Positions 50,302-59,452 of a stretch of DNA of 64,000 nucleotides are shown here, piece by piece. Position numbers and translations under genes: made by a program. Origin of the DNA: Dolomitihabitans soli (GTDB taxonomy: Bacteria; Actinomycetota; Actinomycetes; Streptosporangiales; Streptosporangiaceae). Each line of letters starts with the position of its first letter. The stretch's first letter is position 1. Under the pieces are notes generated by a model. The model was not told where the DNA came from. It worked only from the letters and a program-made list of their open reading frames with translations, and did no database searches. The stretch lies in assembly GCF_022213955.1 (NCBI RefSeq), contig NZ_JAKNTW010000002.1, forward strand, positions 310,001 through 374,000. The letters are read 5' to 3'.

Positions 50302-51063
50302 ATGAGCAGGTTCGCGGGGAAGAAGGCAGTCGTCACGGGCGGGACCCACGGAATGGGTCTCGCCATCGTCAAGGCGCTCCTCGAAGGCGGGGCCGAAGTC
50401 GTCCTCACCGGCCGCAACGAGAAGAACATCGAACAGGCGCGCACCGAGTTGGAGTCCGAGGCGGCGCACGTGGTGCGCTCCGACGCGGCGAGTATGGCCG
50501 ACATCACCGCCCTGGCCGAGATCACTCGTACCCGGCTTGGACGTGTCGACTACGTCTTCGTCAACCACGGCATCGCGGAGTTGCAGTCGCTGGAGGAGGT
50601 GACGGAGGCGTCCTGGGACCGGCACTTCGACATCAACACCAAGGGCTCCTTCTTCACCGTGCAGGCCCTGTCACCCCTGATCAACGACTACGGGGCGATC
50701 ATCTTCACCACCGTCGCCAACGATCTCGTCTTCCCGGGCATGAGTGCCTACTCCGGTTCGAAGGACGCGGTGCGCGCGTTCGCGCACGTACTGGCCGCGG
50801 AGTTCCTGCCCCGCGGGATCCGGGTGAACTCCGTCGCCCCCGGCTTCATCAAGACCCCCACCATGGGCGTCGCCGGGCTGACCGAGGAGGAGCGCCGTGA
50901 TTTCGAGAAGCAGGGTGATGAGACGACCCCGCTGAAGCGCAACGGCACGGTCGAGGAGGTCGCCGCGGCCGCGCTGTTCCTGGCCGCCGACGCGACCTTC
51001 ACCACCAACGTCGAACTGGCGGTCGACGGCGGATTCGCCCAGGGCCTGCTCGCCGCTCACTGA
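50302..51063 (+). CDS. Short-chain dehydrogenase/reductase
   Basis: 253 residues. TGGTHGMGLAIV cofactor loop, VNHGIAEL (NxxG variant), YSGSKDAVRAFAH (YxxxK), PGFIKTPTMG and a VDGGFAQG C-terminus. AAGGAGTCACTG precedes the ATG. It is the first of three plus-strand genes (SDR, DDN-like, PPOX-like) divergent from the SARP regulator. Members of this SDR branch reduce quinones, ketones or 3-oxoacyl groups with NADPH; specific substrate unknown. Confidence 0.92.
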   Translation: MSRFAGKKAVVTGGTHGMGLAIVKALLEGGAEVVLTGRNEKNIEQARTELESEAAHVVRSDAASMADITALAEITRTRLGRVDYVFVNHGIAELQSLEEVTEASWDRHFDINTKGSFFTVQALSPLINDYGAIIFTTVANDLVFPGMSAYSGSKDAVRAFAHVLAAEFLPRGIRVNSVAPGFIKTPTMGVAGLTEEERRDFEKQGDETTPLKRNGTVEEVAAAALFLAADATFTTNVELAVDGGFAQGLLAAH

Positions 51064-51122
51064 CACCGCGGTACCCGGTCCCCGCACGGGCGGGGACCGG
51101 TGGTCACGAAGGAGAACGACAC

Positions 51123-51569
51123 ATGTCAGATCTGCCCGCACCGCACGAAGTGGCCGACAGTCCCGACGCCTCGGTCGCCGAGCATGTTCGCCGGTATATC
51201 GCGACCCAAGGGAGAAGCGGTTATCTGGAGGGTGGAACGACCAATCTGATCCTCACCTACCAGGGCCGGAAATCCGGGAAGCGCTACCGCACCGGATTGT
51301 TCTTCGGAGAGGACGACGGCAGTTACGTCCTCGTCGCCTCCGGCTCCGCCATCACGCACACTCACCCCGGCTGGTATCTCAACCTCATGGCGAATCCTGA
51401 GGCCCAGGTGCAGGTCCTCGCGGAGGTGTTCGCCGTACGCGCGCGCACCGCCGTAGGCCAGGAGCGGGCGCGGCTCTGGAAGATGATGACCGATCTGGCT
51501 CCCGTTTACCACACCTATGAAGCCAAAACTCGCCGCGTGATCCCGGTGGTCGTCCTTGAACGCAGGTGA
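51123..51569 (+). CDS. Deazaflavin (F420)-dependent nitroreductase-family protein
   Basis: 148 residues. NLILTYQGRKSGKRYRTGLFFGEDDGSYVLVASGSAITHTHPGWYLNLMANPEAQVQV is the DDN/FDOR-A core, in which the GRKSG..R segment and the HPGWYxNL motif bind F420. Relatives reduce quinones and nitroimidazoles using F420H2. AAGGAGAACGAC precedes the ATG at 51123. It lies 59 bp after the SDR gene and is probably co-transcribed. Confidence 0.9.
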   Translation: MSDLPAPHEVADSPDASVAEHVRRYIATQGRSGYLEGGTTNLILTYQGRKSGKRYRTGLFFGEDDGSYVLVASGSAITHTHPGWYLNLMANPEAQVQVLAEVFAVRARTAVGQERARLWKMMTDLAPVYHTYEAKTRRVIPVVVLERR

Positions 51570-51623
51570 ATCGGCGGCGCTCATCCCAACCCACGATCTC
51601 ACCTACGGACGAGGACAGATCCC

Positions 51624-52106
51624 ATGGCCACGAAAACCAATGATTTCTCCAGCATTCAGGACACTTTCTTCGACTACATTCGGGACATCAAGTACGCCAC
51701 AATGATCACAGTCGACCGGCAGAATCGCCCTCGCGCCCGCGTGCTCCTTCCCGCCTGGGAAATCACCGACGGACGGCCGGTCGGCTGGCTCGCCGCCTAC
51801 CGGACCCCGATCAAGACCGCCCACCTGGCCGGCAACCCCCACACCACCTACTCCTACTGGAATGAACGGCAGAATGCCGTCTTCGTCGACAGCGTCTCGG
51901 TGTGGGCGGATGACGAGGCCGCCCGGCGGCACGCGTGGGAGCTGTATCTCACGGGTGGTCCGCCGGGAGTCGGCTACAACCCCGCCCGCTACTGGCCCGG
52001 AGGTTCCGGCGACCCCGACTATCACGTGATCCGAATCGAGCCCTGGCGCATCCAGCTCGTCCGGGGTTCCGACCTGCACAGCACCATCTGGCAGCCGGAC
52101 GCGTGA
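51624..52106 (+). CDS. Pyridoxamine-5'-phosphate-oxidase-fold (FMN/F420) protein
   Basis: 160 residues. IRDIKYATMITVDRQNRPRARVLLPAWEI and PVGWLAAYRTPIKTAHLAGNPHTTYSYWNERQ are the split-barrel core of the PPOX/FDOR-B group, followed by VSVWADDEAARRHAWELYLTGGPPGVGYNP. Such proteins bind FMN, F420 or heme. It follows the DDN-like gene by 54 bp. With SDR and DDN it could form a small reductive detoxification unit controlled by the divergent SARP regulator (inference). Confidence 0.85.
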   Translation: MATKTNDFSSIQDTFFDYIRDIKYATMITVDRQNRPRARVLLPAWEITDGRPVGWLAAYRTPIKTAHLAGNPHTTYSYWNERQNAVFVDSVSVWADDEAARRHAWELYLTGGPPGVGYNPARYWPGGSGDPDYHVIRIEPWRIQLVRGSDLHSTIWQPDA

Positions 52107-52110
52107 CCCG

Positions 52111-52148
52111 GTCGCCCTCGTGATGACCCCGCGGGCACCCGGGGCGAC
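52111..52148. terminator. Possible bidirectional terminator between PPOX and MFS genes
   Basis: GTCGCCC (52111-52117) and GGGCGAC (52142-52148) are complementary and lie between the convergent stop codons at 52106 and 52177. The 24-nt loop is long, so the call is weak. Confidence 0.35.
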
Positions 52149-52176
52149 GGCACGCGCGGACCGAACCCGTCGAGCG

Positions 52177-53412
52177 TCACGGCTGGTCGACGGGAGACTC
52201 CACGCGCCGAAGGTCGCGGATGGCCGGAACCGACAGCAGCAGCACGACCATGACCACCACCATCGCCGAGGAGAAGAAGAGGTACGGCCGGACCCCGACC
52301 TGCTCGCCGACCGGCCCGGCCATGGCTCTGCCCACGGGCTGCATGATGAGGGAGCCCGCCACGTCGTAGGCATGGACCCGGCCCAACACCGCCGGGGGGA
52401 TGTGGGTCTGCACACTGGTGTGGAACATGACCAGCCAGAAGGCCAGCGAGGCACCCGCGATCGCGTATCCGGACGCGATCAGCGGTGCCGGCAGGCCGAG
52501 GGCGACCGTGAGCGGGGCGAACACGAAGCCCGCCACGGCCACGGCGCCGCCGCGCAGCGGATACCGAGGCCGGATGCGGGTGGCGAGCACGCCGCCGAGG
52601 ACGCTGCCGACGCCGAGCGCCGACAAGGTGAGCCCGAACACCGACGAGCCGTACGTGGAGGTGATCGTGCTGTAACCGAGGGTCTGGTTGGGGCCGAAAG
52701 CGGTCAGCGAACCCAGCGCCCAGATCGCGATGACACCCCACAGCCAGGTTCGGGACCGGAACTCTCGCCACCCCTCGACGAGTTCGCGGCGCATCGAGGA
52801 CCGGGTCTCCGGCCGGACCCGCCCGAGGCCGCGCAGCCCCAGCAGGCACAGGCCGCTCACACCGAACGTCGCCGCGTCGACGGCGAGGACCGTGGCCGGT
52901 GAGGAGACGACGAGCAGCAGCCCGGCGAAAGCCGGACCGAGCACGATCATCAGCGACTCGGAGATCCGCAGGCACGCGTTGGCCTTCTGCACGTCCCTGG
53001 CGACCTGCGGGATGACGGTGGCCACGCCCGGCTGGAAGACGGCCGATCCCAGGCCGACCGCCATCAGCAGGAGGAGCACGAGCCAGAGGGGCGGTGTGGT
53101 CACGTAGAAGGAGGCGGCCAGGAGTCCCTGGACGGCGAGGCGAGCCGCATCGGCGCTCACCATCATCCGCTTGGGACCGAACCGGTCGGAAAGGACACCG
53201 CCGAATATCACACAAATTGCGAATGGCGCGATATGGGCGGCGAGAGCATAACCGACGCCACTCGGACCGTATCCTGATTCCAGCATGGCGGCGGTGATCG
53301 CCACGGGGAGCATCATGTCGCCGACCGCCGACGTGGTGCGCGCCATGAAGAAGAGAGTGAAATTGGTAGACCAAAGCCGATGGGAAAGTGGTGCTATCTG
53401 AACGGGAACCAC
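52177..53412 (-). CDS. MFS-type transporter
   Basis: 411 residues, about 12 transmembrane helices. Loop 2/3 reads GGVLSDRFGPKRMM; the second half has SALGVGSVLGGVLATRI and PAVLGRVHAYDVAGSL, as in the MFS_3/EntS-like exporters. The GTG at 53412 lacks a clear ribosome binding site, and a downstream ATG (about residue 23, MARTTSAVGD) is an alternative. It is convergent with the PPOX gene. Cargo unknown. The 232-bp gap upstream (53413-53644) holds no supported gene. Confidence 0.9.
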   Translation of the reverse strand: MVPVQIAPLSHRLWSTNFTLFFMARTTSAVGDMMLPVAITAAMLESGYGPSGVGYALAAHIAPFAICVIFGGVLSDRFGPKRMMVSADAARLAVQGLLAASFYVTTPPLWLVLLLLMAVGLGSAVFQPGVATVIPQVARDVQKANACLRISESLMIVLGPAFAGLLLVVSSPATVLAVDAATFGVSGLCLLGLRGLGRVRPETRSSMRRELVEGWREFRSRTWLWGVIAIWALGSLTAFGPNQTLGYSTITSTYGSSVFGLTLSALGVGSVLGGVLATRIRPRYPLRGGAVAVAGFVFAPLTVALGLPAPLIASGYAIAGASLAFWLVMFHTSVQTHIPPAVLGRVHAYDVAGSLIMQPVGRAMAGPVGEQVGVRPYLFFSSAMVVVMVVLLLSVPAIRDLRRVESPVDQP

Positions 53413-53644
53413 GGGGGGTGATGTTTCCTTACTCGCAAGGTATAGTCATGAAATTTCCGGAGAAACCGTGGGCTGCTGCCCTTCGTGCCCGCACACCAGA
53501 TCACGCAGCGCCCGCATGCCGACGGCGACGTCCACTGACTTCTCAGAATGAACGTCGCCGTCCTACCCGCCGAATCCTCCATCGACCGGTTCCGGAGATT
53601 TCGCAGGTGCGAGGTGCTGAGCGGGATAATCCGAGTGCCCCTTC

Positions 53645-54502
53645 CTACAACTCGACGAATACCGCGGACGCGTCGTCGTGCATTTTCCCGCGAGGGAACC
53701 TGGTACGGCCGGGATCGGAGAGTTCGATCTCCCTGACGGCGTCTATCAACCTGCGAGCGCCCTGCTTCTTCAGCGTCACGAACAGTTCCTCCCAGCTCCC
53801 GCGGCCGAACACCTCGGTCCACCGGCCGGCCCCGTCCGTGACGAGTCCCACGCTCCGCACCTGCGCCCTGGGCAGTCGTCCGTGGACCGCGCGCGCCGCC
53901 ACTCCGGGGTCGCCGGCGGCGGTGAAGAACCCGCCCTCCTTGTTGCGGAACCCGTCATCGACGAACTCCTGATGCGCCCGCATGGCGGCATGCCATTCTT
54001 CCGTGCCGGCCACGAACTTCCGGAGTCTCGCGTTCGACTCCTTGAACTCGGCCCGTGCGCGGACCTCGTCGAGCCGGGTGTCGATGATCGAGGAGAACGC
54101 GCCGTCCACGGACTCCATCAGGATCACCGTGTCGGCCAGCACCAGATACTCGGCTTCGTCGCCGCCCCAGCGCACGATCGCCACCGTCGCCTGAGGCGTC
54201 CGGACATGTCGCAGGTCACAGGTCGACACGTGTGCCGCCGCCGTACGCGAAACGGCTTCCGACAGGCACCGCCGGAGATCCCGATCATGGTGTGTCACCG
54301 CGAGGTCCAGCAGCGCGCCCCCGAGGCGCGCGACGAACCAGGCCGGATTGTGGACGCAGCCCGTCTCGCCGTACGCGGGCGGGCTCACACCGTCCAGGGC
54401 GATGGCGACCCCGCCGCCATCCGATGAGGGTACGGCAGCGCCGATGAAATCCTCGTTGAGGACGCCGCCGGCCGAAGGGACGCTCACCATGTCTATCCGC
54501 AT
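53645..54502 (-). CDS. PP2C-like protein phosphatase
   Basis: 285 residues. NEDFIGAAVPSSDGGGVAIALDGVSP gives the first Asp motif (ED...DG), EAEYLVLADTVILM a middle motif, VRSVGLVTDGAGRW the DG motif and the C-terminal MHDDASAVFVEL the final metal-binding DD. This is the layout of small actinobacterial PP2C-type Ser/Thr phosphatases. The PP2C C-terminal GxxDN is replaced by HDDAS. No kinase gene is adjacent. ATG 54502 or 54490 may start it. Cytoplasmic. Confidence 0.8.
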   Translation of the reverse strand: MRIDMVSVPSAGGVLNEDFIGAAVPSSDGGGVAIALDGVSPPAYGETGCVHNPAWFVARLGGALLDLAVTHHDRDLRRCLSEAVSRTAAAHVSTCDLRHVRTPQATVAIVRWGGDEAEYLVLADTVILMESVDGAFSSIIDTRLDEVRARAEFKESNARLRKFVAGTEEWHAAMRAHQEFVDDGFRNKEGGFFTAAGDPGVAARAVHGRLPRAQVRSVGLVTDGAGRWTEVFGRGSWEELFVTLKKQGARRLIDAVREIELSDPGRTRFPRGKMHDDASAVFVEL

Positions 54503-54530
54503 ATCCGTTTAATACTCCATTCCCTCGGTG

Positions 54531-54723
54531 GGCGCGGGCAACGGGAACGGCGGGCTTTCGGCGACCCGCCACCCCCTGGAACGCGGACACCGGCGGATCG
54601 CCGTCATCACCGGCCCCGGCTACGCGCTGTCCAGCCGGGCGCGGCTCGACGGCTACCGCGTCGCGCTGGACACGGCCGGGGTGCCCATCGACCAGGACCT
54701 GATCGGCCGGGGCGACTCCTCGC
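54531..54723 (+). pseudogene. Remnant of a LacI-family regulator (effector-domain fragment)
   Basis: The + strand encodes GGLSATRHPLERGHRRIAVITGP, then SSRARLDGYRVALDTAGVPIDQDLIGRGD, unmistakably the middle of a LacI/GalR effector domain. No HTH precedes it and the homology ends near 54723, so it is a degraded fragment. It indicates loss of a sugar-responsive regulator and perhaps its regulon here. The remaining 54503-54970 has no gene. Confidence 0.8.
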
Positions 54724-54970
54724 CCAGGGCGAACCGCTGCCGCAGAAACCGCGTCGAACTCGCCACCGAACGTCGTCCGCGAAAGCACCGCGCCTCCCGC
54801 ACGCTGACGGGTCTCCCCGTGGGCCCAGACGCCCGCGGGGAAGGTGACGGCTCAGTTCCCTGACGATGACGCGGCGGACATGGTTCAGGTCGTGCCGGGC
54901 CCAGGGCAGCTCTCGGCCGTACCTCCTCTGATCGACGTGTTACGGTTTCGGTCTGATCCGTAATTACCTA

Positions 54971-54999
54971 TTGACGTTAAAGATTGGCATTCTTAGGTT
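54971..54999 (+). promoter_or_regulatory. Near-consensus promoter giving a leaderless mRNA
   Basis: TTGACG (54971-54976), 17-bp AT-rich spacer, TAGGTT (54994-54999). The expected start, 7-8 bp on, coincides with the ATG at 55007, so the transcript should have no leader. Confidence 0.7.
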
Positions 55000-55006
55000 T
55001 TCGGGC

Positions 55007-57013
55007 ATGACCTTAATTCAGCGTCTGTCTGCTGCCGCACTGGCGGCCGCGACCCTGCTGGCCCTGGCCGCGCCCGCGAGCGCGCAGCCCGGCCGTACGC
55101 CCGAGGACCTGGGCGTGCCTCTCGAGGACGTCCTGCTGATCGGTGGCACGGCGGCCCCCGGCCCTGAAGGCAAGACCGTCCTGTGGGGCGCCTCCTCCGG
55201 CGCCCCCGCCCACCTCAACGCCGTCGATCCCGCCACCGGCGCCGAGGTGGGCAGATTCGACCTGCCCGGCGCGGGCGGTTCGTGGGCGGTCGAAGCGACG
55301 CCCGACGGCAGCGTCTACGTGGGCACGTACGGCCAGGGCAACCTGTTCCGCTGGACGGAGCAGGGCGGTATGAAGGACCTCGGCCGCCCGATCGCGTCGG
55401 AGAACTTCATCTGGTCGGTGGCGGCGGGCGAGGGCGCGACCGTCTACGGCGGCACCTCCCCGGGCGGCCGCCTGTTCTCCTACGATCCCGCGACCGGAGT
55501 GCGCGACTACGGCAAGCTGTCGCCGGCGCACGCGTACGTCCGCAGCGTCTCGTACGCGAACGGCAAGATCTACGCGGGCACCGAGGGGCCCGCCGCGGTT
55601 TTCGAGATCGACGCCGTCACCGGCGCGAGCAAGCAGCTCCCCACGCCGGACGGCCTGGATCCGGCAGACAAATGGGCTTATGACGTGAACGTCGCCGCGG
55701 GCTACGTGTACGTCCGTTACGGCGGCTCCTCCCCTGGACCCCTGCACGTCTGGGACATCGCCGCGGGCCGATGGAACGACGAGATCGACGTCGTGCACGG
55801 TCTGGACGTCTCGCCCCCGGACGAGGAAGGGCGGGTCTACCTGGTCAAGGGCGGCGAGCTGGTCCGCTACGACCCCAAGACCAAGGTCACCACGCCGACC
55901 GGCGTGCCGTTCGCCGGGCGGGTCGCCAACACGCGCGGCATCGGCTGGGCTGAGCTCGGCCTACCCGACTATCCGGGCAAAAGCATCGTCGGCCTGCTCT
56001 GGCGCGGCATGATGTTCCGCTACAACCCCCAGACCGGCGCCAAGTCGTTCATGCAGACAGGGGTCAGGGGCGAGGCGATCGACGTGACCGCGCTCACGGA
56101 GGGCCCGGACGGCCGCATGTACGCGGGCGGCTTCCTCAACGGCGGTTTCGCCGCGCTGAACGCCCAGACGGGCGAGCGCGAGGAGTTCCACACGTTCTCC
56201 CAGAGCGAGGACATGACCACCCACGACGGCAGGCTCTACATCGGCGCCTATCCCGAGGCCAGAGTCTACGCCTACGACCCGAAGCTGCCGTGGAACAGCA
56301 CCGAGTACTCCCCCAGCCCTGAGCCCGGCCCCGCGGCCAACCCGGCGAGACTGTTCGACTTCGCCGCCGACAAGCAGATCAGGCCCAGGGCCATCGTCTC
56401 CGCGGGCCGCTACCTCGCCACCGGAACCATGCCCGACCTCGGCCACCTCGGCGGTGTGCTGGCCCTGTGGGACACGAAGACGGGCACGCTGAAGCACGCC
56501 CAGCGCAACGTGATCAAGGACCAGAGCATCGTCTCGCTCGCCTACCGCGACGGCATCCTCTACGGCGGCACCTCCATTTACAGCGGCCAGTCGGCGACCC
56601 CGCCGACGCAGCCCGAGGCCAAGCTGTTCGCCTGGTCGGTGAAGGAGAACCGGCTGCTGTGGGAGTTCGTCCCCGCGCCGGGCAAGCCCGCCATCCCGGA
56701 GCTCACGTTCGACGCGCTGGGCAGGCTGTGGGGGATCGCCGGCGGCGAGGTGTTCGCGGTCAGCACCGCAGCCATGAAGGTGGTCAAGCGGGTCACCCTG
56801 TCGGGCAGCAAGAGCTCCACCGGCCGGCTCGCCTTCAACCCCCGCGATCTCGCCCTGTACGGCGCGCACGCCGGACAGTACGTCTTCAAGCTGAACCCGT
56901 TGACGGGGCAGCACACCGTGCTGAAGGAGGGCCCCGTGCACCAGCTCGCGGTGCACAAGTCGGGAGACGTCTACTTCGCGGAGGGCCCGCGCCTGTTCAG
57001 GCTGGCGCGCTAG
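55007..57013 (+). CDS. Secreted beta-propeller protein
   Basis: 668 residues. Sec signal peptide (MTLIQRLSAAALAAATLLALAAPASAQ) then about a dozen propeller blade repeats such as SYDPATGVRDYG, VFEIDAVTGASKQLP, VRYDPKTKVTTP and FRYNPQTGAKSFM. The sequence resembles PQQ/WD40-like secreted proteins but shows no catalytic signature. ATG 55007 is chosen because it matches the promoter position and starts the signal peptide. A neighbouring LacI remnant (54531-54723) suggests a former sugar-linked context, so polysaccharide binding or lyase-type activity is possible. Confidence 0.85.
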   Translation: MTLIQRLSAAALAAATLLALAAPASAQPGRTPEDLGVPLEDVLLIGGTAAPGPEGKTVLWGASSGAPAHLNAVDPATGAEVGRFDLPGAGGSWAVEATPDGSVYVGTYGQGNLFRWTEQGGMKDLGRPIASENFIWSVAAGEGATVYGGTSPGGRLFSYDPATGVRDYGKLSPAHAYVRSVSYANGKIYAGTEGPAAVFEIDAVTGASKQLPTPDGLDPADKWAYDVNVAAGYVYVRYGGSSPGPLHVWDIAAGRWNDEIDVVHGLDVSPPDEEGRVYLVKGGELVRYDPKTKVTTPTGVPFAGRVANTRGIGWAELGLPDYPGKSIVGLLWRGMMFRYNPQTGAKSFMQTGVRGEAIDVTALTEGPDGRMYAGGFLNGGFAALNAQTGEREEFHTFSQSEDMTTHDGRLYIGAYPEARVYAYDPKLPWNSTEYSPSPEPGPAANPARLFDFAADKQIRPRAIVSAGRYLATGTMPDLGHLGGVLALWDTKTGTLKHAQRNVIKDQSIVSLAYRDGILYGGTSIYSGQSATPPTQPEAKLFAWSVKENRLLWEFVPAPGKPAIPELTFDALGRLWGIAGGEVFAVSTAAMKVVKRVTLSGSKSSTGRLAFNPRDLALYGAHAGQYVFKLNPLTGQHTVLKEGPVHQLAVHKSGDVYFAEGPRLFRLAR

Positions 57014-57262
57014 CGATCCGGTCGGCGGAGACGATCGACCGTAGATCGGCCTCGGTGAGGTGAGGGCGTTCCGCTTCTGCCGCACCCGGGCCGATCGCCG
57101 ATCCTGCGACGTGTCCGCCGGGTGGTCGGCTCGTCGTCCGGCAGGCTGCGGTCCGGGAGGAACAGCCTGCCGTACGGGTGAACCCGACGGCACTCGCATG
57201 GGGGAGGCACCTCCCTCGCTGGGGGGAGTGCCGGTCTCCGCTCGGTGACTACCGTCGTAGTC
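57014..57262. promoter_or_regulatory. Intergenic region with hairpin and inverted repeat
   Basis: No gene is supported. GGCACCTCCC and GGGAGTGCC (57207-57233) can form a bulged stem resembling short inverted repeats found in Streptomyces intergenic DNA. TGACTAC-CGTC-GTAGTCA (57246-57263) has 7-bp arms and ends at the next start codon, a possible operator. Confidence 0.4.
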
Positions 57263-57715
57263 ATGATCGATTCTACTCACCGACGACGGTGGCCGGCGTA
57301 CGCCGTCGCGGTCCTGTTCCTCGGTTACGCCACGGGAAAAGCCGCCTTCGCGTCGCAAGCGAGACTCGGGTTCCCGGGTGGCCCGCCCGTGTCGGCCGCC
57401 GAGACCGCGGAGTACTTCCTGGACCCGGCCATCGGGCAGTGGTTCGCGACCGCGTCCGGCGTGCTGGGGGCGTGCGTCGCCCTCGCCACGGTGACGGCGC
57501 TGGGGCGCAGGGTGCCCAGAACGTTGATGCTGATCGTGCTGGGCGGGATGGTGCTGGCCGTGGGCTACGGCGCGGGCGTCATGATCGTGGACGGGTTCAT
57601 CGGCGTCGGCGTGGGCTGGCAGTGGTACCACGGCGTCCTCGGAGTCGTCGCGCTCGGGCTGTTCCTGGAGATGTTCCGGTCCTACGCGATGGAGACCAGA
57701 CGTGTCACGGGCTGA
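57263..57715 (+). CDS. Small membrane protein, four transmembrane helices
   Basis: 150 residues from the ATG at 57263 (GTG 57245 is an alternative). Four hydrophobic segments: PAYAVAVLFLGYATG, WFATASGVLGACVALATVTAL, LMLIVLGGMVLAVGYGAGVMIV and WYHGVLGVVALGLFLEMFR. No known domain recognised. It overlaps the next membrane-protein gene by 14 bp and forms a three-gene operon with it and the epoxide hydrolase. Confidence 0.75.
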   Translation: MIDSTHRRRWPAYAVAVLFLGYATGKAAFASQARLGFPGGPPVSAAETAEYFLDPAIGQWFATASGVLGACVALATVTALGRRVPRTLMLIVLGGMVLAVGYGAGVMIVDGFIGVGVGWQWYHGVLGVVALGLFLEMFRSYAMETRRVTG

Positions 57716-58247
57716 TCGGACGCGAGTGGGCGGGTACGGCGCGGCGGCGTGCTCCGCGCTCTACGGATCGATGAAGCTCGCCCAGGCGCTGGGGGCCAAT
57801 GCCCTCGCCGACAAGGACCCGCTGCCTCCGGAGCTGCGCGAACGGCTGCTCGCGCGTGATCCGCTGTTCGTGGCGAGCCACTGGGTGCTGGCCACCGCCG
57901 CGGTGGTCGGTGTCATCGTCGCGCTGGCCACCGTACGGCCCTGGGGTGTGGCCGCGCCGCGGCGGCTGCTGGTCGCGATCGCCTGGACGCTGGGAGCCTT
58001 CATGATCACCCGGGCGATCGCCGGTATCGTCGGCGACACGCTGCTGCTCACCGGGGTCCGCCCGGCGCCTGTCGAACATGCCGCGCTCGCTGTGGACCTG
58101 GCACGCTGGGATCTGCTGCTGTGGTCTCCGTTCTTCCTGCTCTGGGGGACATTCTGGGCGATGGCCGGATGGCGTGCATTCTGCATGTCGGACCGGTGCG
58201 CGGCGAACTTCCGGCGGAGACGGCCTTTCACCAGAATGAAGGCATGA
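57702..58247 (+). CDS. Membrane protein, possibly DUF3995-like
   Basis: 181 residues from GTG 57702. About four transmembrane helices: AAACSALYGSMKLAQALG, FVASHWVLATAAVVGVIVALATV, LLVAIAWTLGAFMITRAIAG and LLLWSPFFLLWGTFWAMAGWR. The pattern resembles DUF3995 proteins; function unknown. It overlaps the previous gene by 14 bp and the epoxide hydrolase by ATGA, so all three are probably co-translated. Confidence 0.7.
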   Translation: MSRADRTRVGGYGAAACSALYGSMKLAQALGANALADKDPLPPELRERLLARDPLFVASHWVLATAAVVGVIVALATVRPWGVAAPRRLLVAIAWTLGAFMITRAIAGIVGDTLLLTGVRPAPVEHAALAVDLARWDLLLWSPFFLLWGTFWAMAGWRAFCMSDRCAANFRRRRPFTRMKA

Positions 58248-59329
58248 GTTCAGACATCACTCCCTTCCGGATAGAGATCCCCCAGGCAGACCTGGACGAC
58301 CTCCAGACACGGCTCGACCTCGCCCGCTTCACCGACGAACTCCCCGACGCGTACGGCGTGAGCGTCAGTCGGGTCCGGCGGCTGGCCGAGTACTGGCGGA
58401 ACGGCTACGACTGGCGCGCCTGGGAGGCGCGGCTCAACGCCTATCCGCAGTTCACCACTGACATCGACGGGCAGCGGATCCACTTCCTGCACGTGCGATC
58501 CCCCAAGCAGGACGCGCTGCCGCTGATCCTCACCCACGGCTGGCCCGGTTCGATCGTGGAGTTCCTCAACGTCATCGAACCGCTGTCGAAGGACTTCCAC
58601 CTGGTGATCCCGTCGCTCCCCGGGTTCGGCTTCTCCGAGCCGACCACGGAGAGCGGCTGGGGCAACGTACGCACCGCGCGGGCCTGGGCGGAGCTGATGG
58701 AACGCCTCGGGTACGACCGCTACGGCGCGGTCGGCAACGACGCCGGTTCGATGATCTCGCCGGAGATCGGCCGTCTCGCCGCTTCCAACGTCGTGGGCGT
58801 GCACGTCACGCAGATCTTCTCCTTCCCCTCCGGCGACCCCGCGGAGTTCACGGACATGACCGAGGAGGAGCAGGCTGCGATGGGGGTGCTGCAGCAGTTC
58901 TGGGAGGAGATGGGCGCCTTCAACACGCTGCACTCGCAGCAGCCGCAGACGCTGGCCCACGCGCTCGCCGACTCGCCCGTTGGGTTGCTGGGCTGGAACG
59001 TCCAGCTGTTCGACTTCGACCTCGATGACGACTTCGTGCTCACCAACGTCGCGCTCTACTGGCTCACCGGCACCGCGGGCTCCTCGATCCGCTTCTACTA
59101 CGAGAACGCCAAGGCCGCGCCGCAACCGGCCGAACCCACCACGACGCCGATCGGGCTCGCCTCGGCCAAGGGCGACTTCCAGTCCATCCGGCGCTTCGCC
59201 GAGCGTGACCACAAGAACATCGCGCAGTGGCACACTCACGGCACCGGCGGGCACTACGCGGCCCACCTCGCCACCGCCGTCTACGCGGACGACGTTCGCG
59301 CGTTCTTCGCCGGTCTCCTCAAGGGGTAG
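58244..59329 (+). CDS. Epoxide hydrolase (microsomal EPHX1-like)
   Basis: 361 residues. N-terminal EHN domain (FRIEIPQADLDDLQTRLDLARF), then the alpha/beta hydrolase core: HGWPGSIVEFLNVIEPL (oxyanion), GNDAGSMISPEIG (nucleophile Asp), NAVxYW-like ring-opening Tyr region NVALYWLTGTAGSSIRFYYE and THGTGGHYAAH with the catalytic His. Members hydrolyse epoxides to diols. It is the last gene of a three-gene operon with two membrane proteins. Confidence 0.92.
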   Translation: MSSDITPFRIEIPQADLDDLQTRLDLARFTDELPDAYGVSVSRVRRLAEYWRNGYDWRAWEARLNAYPQFTTDIDGQRIHFLHVRSPKQDALPLILTHGWPGSIVEFLNVIEPLSKDFHLVIPSLPGFGFSEPTTESGWGNVRTARAWAELMERLGYDRYGAVGNDAGSMISPEIGRLAASNVVGVHVTQIFSFPSGDPAEFTDMTEEEQAAMGVLQQFWEEMGAFNTLHSQQPQTLAHALADSPVGLLGWNVQLFDFDLDDDFVLTNVALYWLTGTAGSSIRFYYENAKAAPQPAEPTTTPIGLASAKGDFQSIRRFAERDHKNIAQWHTHGTGGHYAAHLATAVYADDVRAFFAGLLKG

Positions 59330-59452
59330 CGGCGAGGCCGGCAGGCGGCAGGTCAGGGCGAGAACGGGGATCCAGGGTGATCGCCCACAGCCCGCCGTAC
59401 CGGACTGGATCTCCGCTCCGCCCGCCGCCTGCCAGGGGCTCCGGCATCGCGG

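Noticed and set aside
53413-53644. Short coding remnant on the minus strand between the MFS and PP2C genes
   Set aside because: A frame of about 30 codons is open, but it has no ribosome binding site and no recognisable homology.
59340-59433. 10-bp inverted repeat GGCAGGCGGC/GCCGCCTGCC between the epoxide hydrolase and kinase genes as a terminator
   Set aside because: The loop would be 74 nt, and GC-rich chance pairings of this size are expected here.
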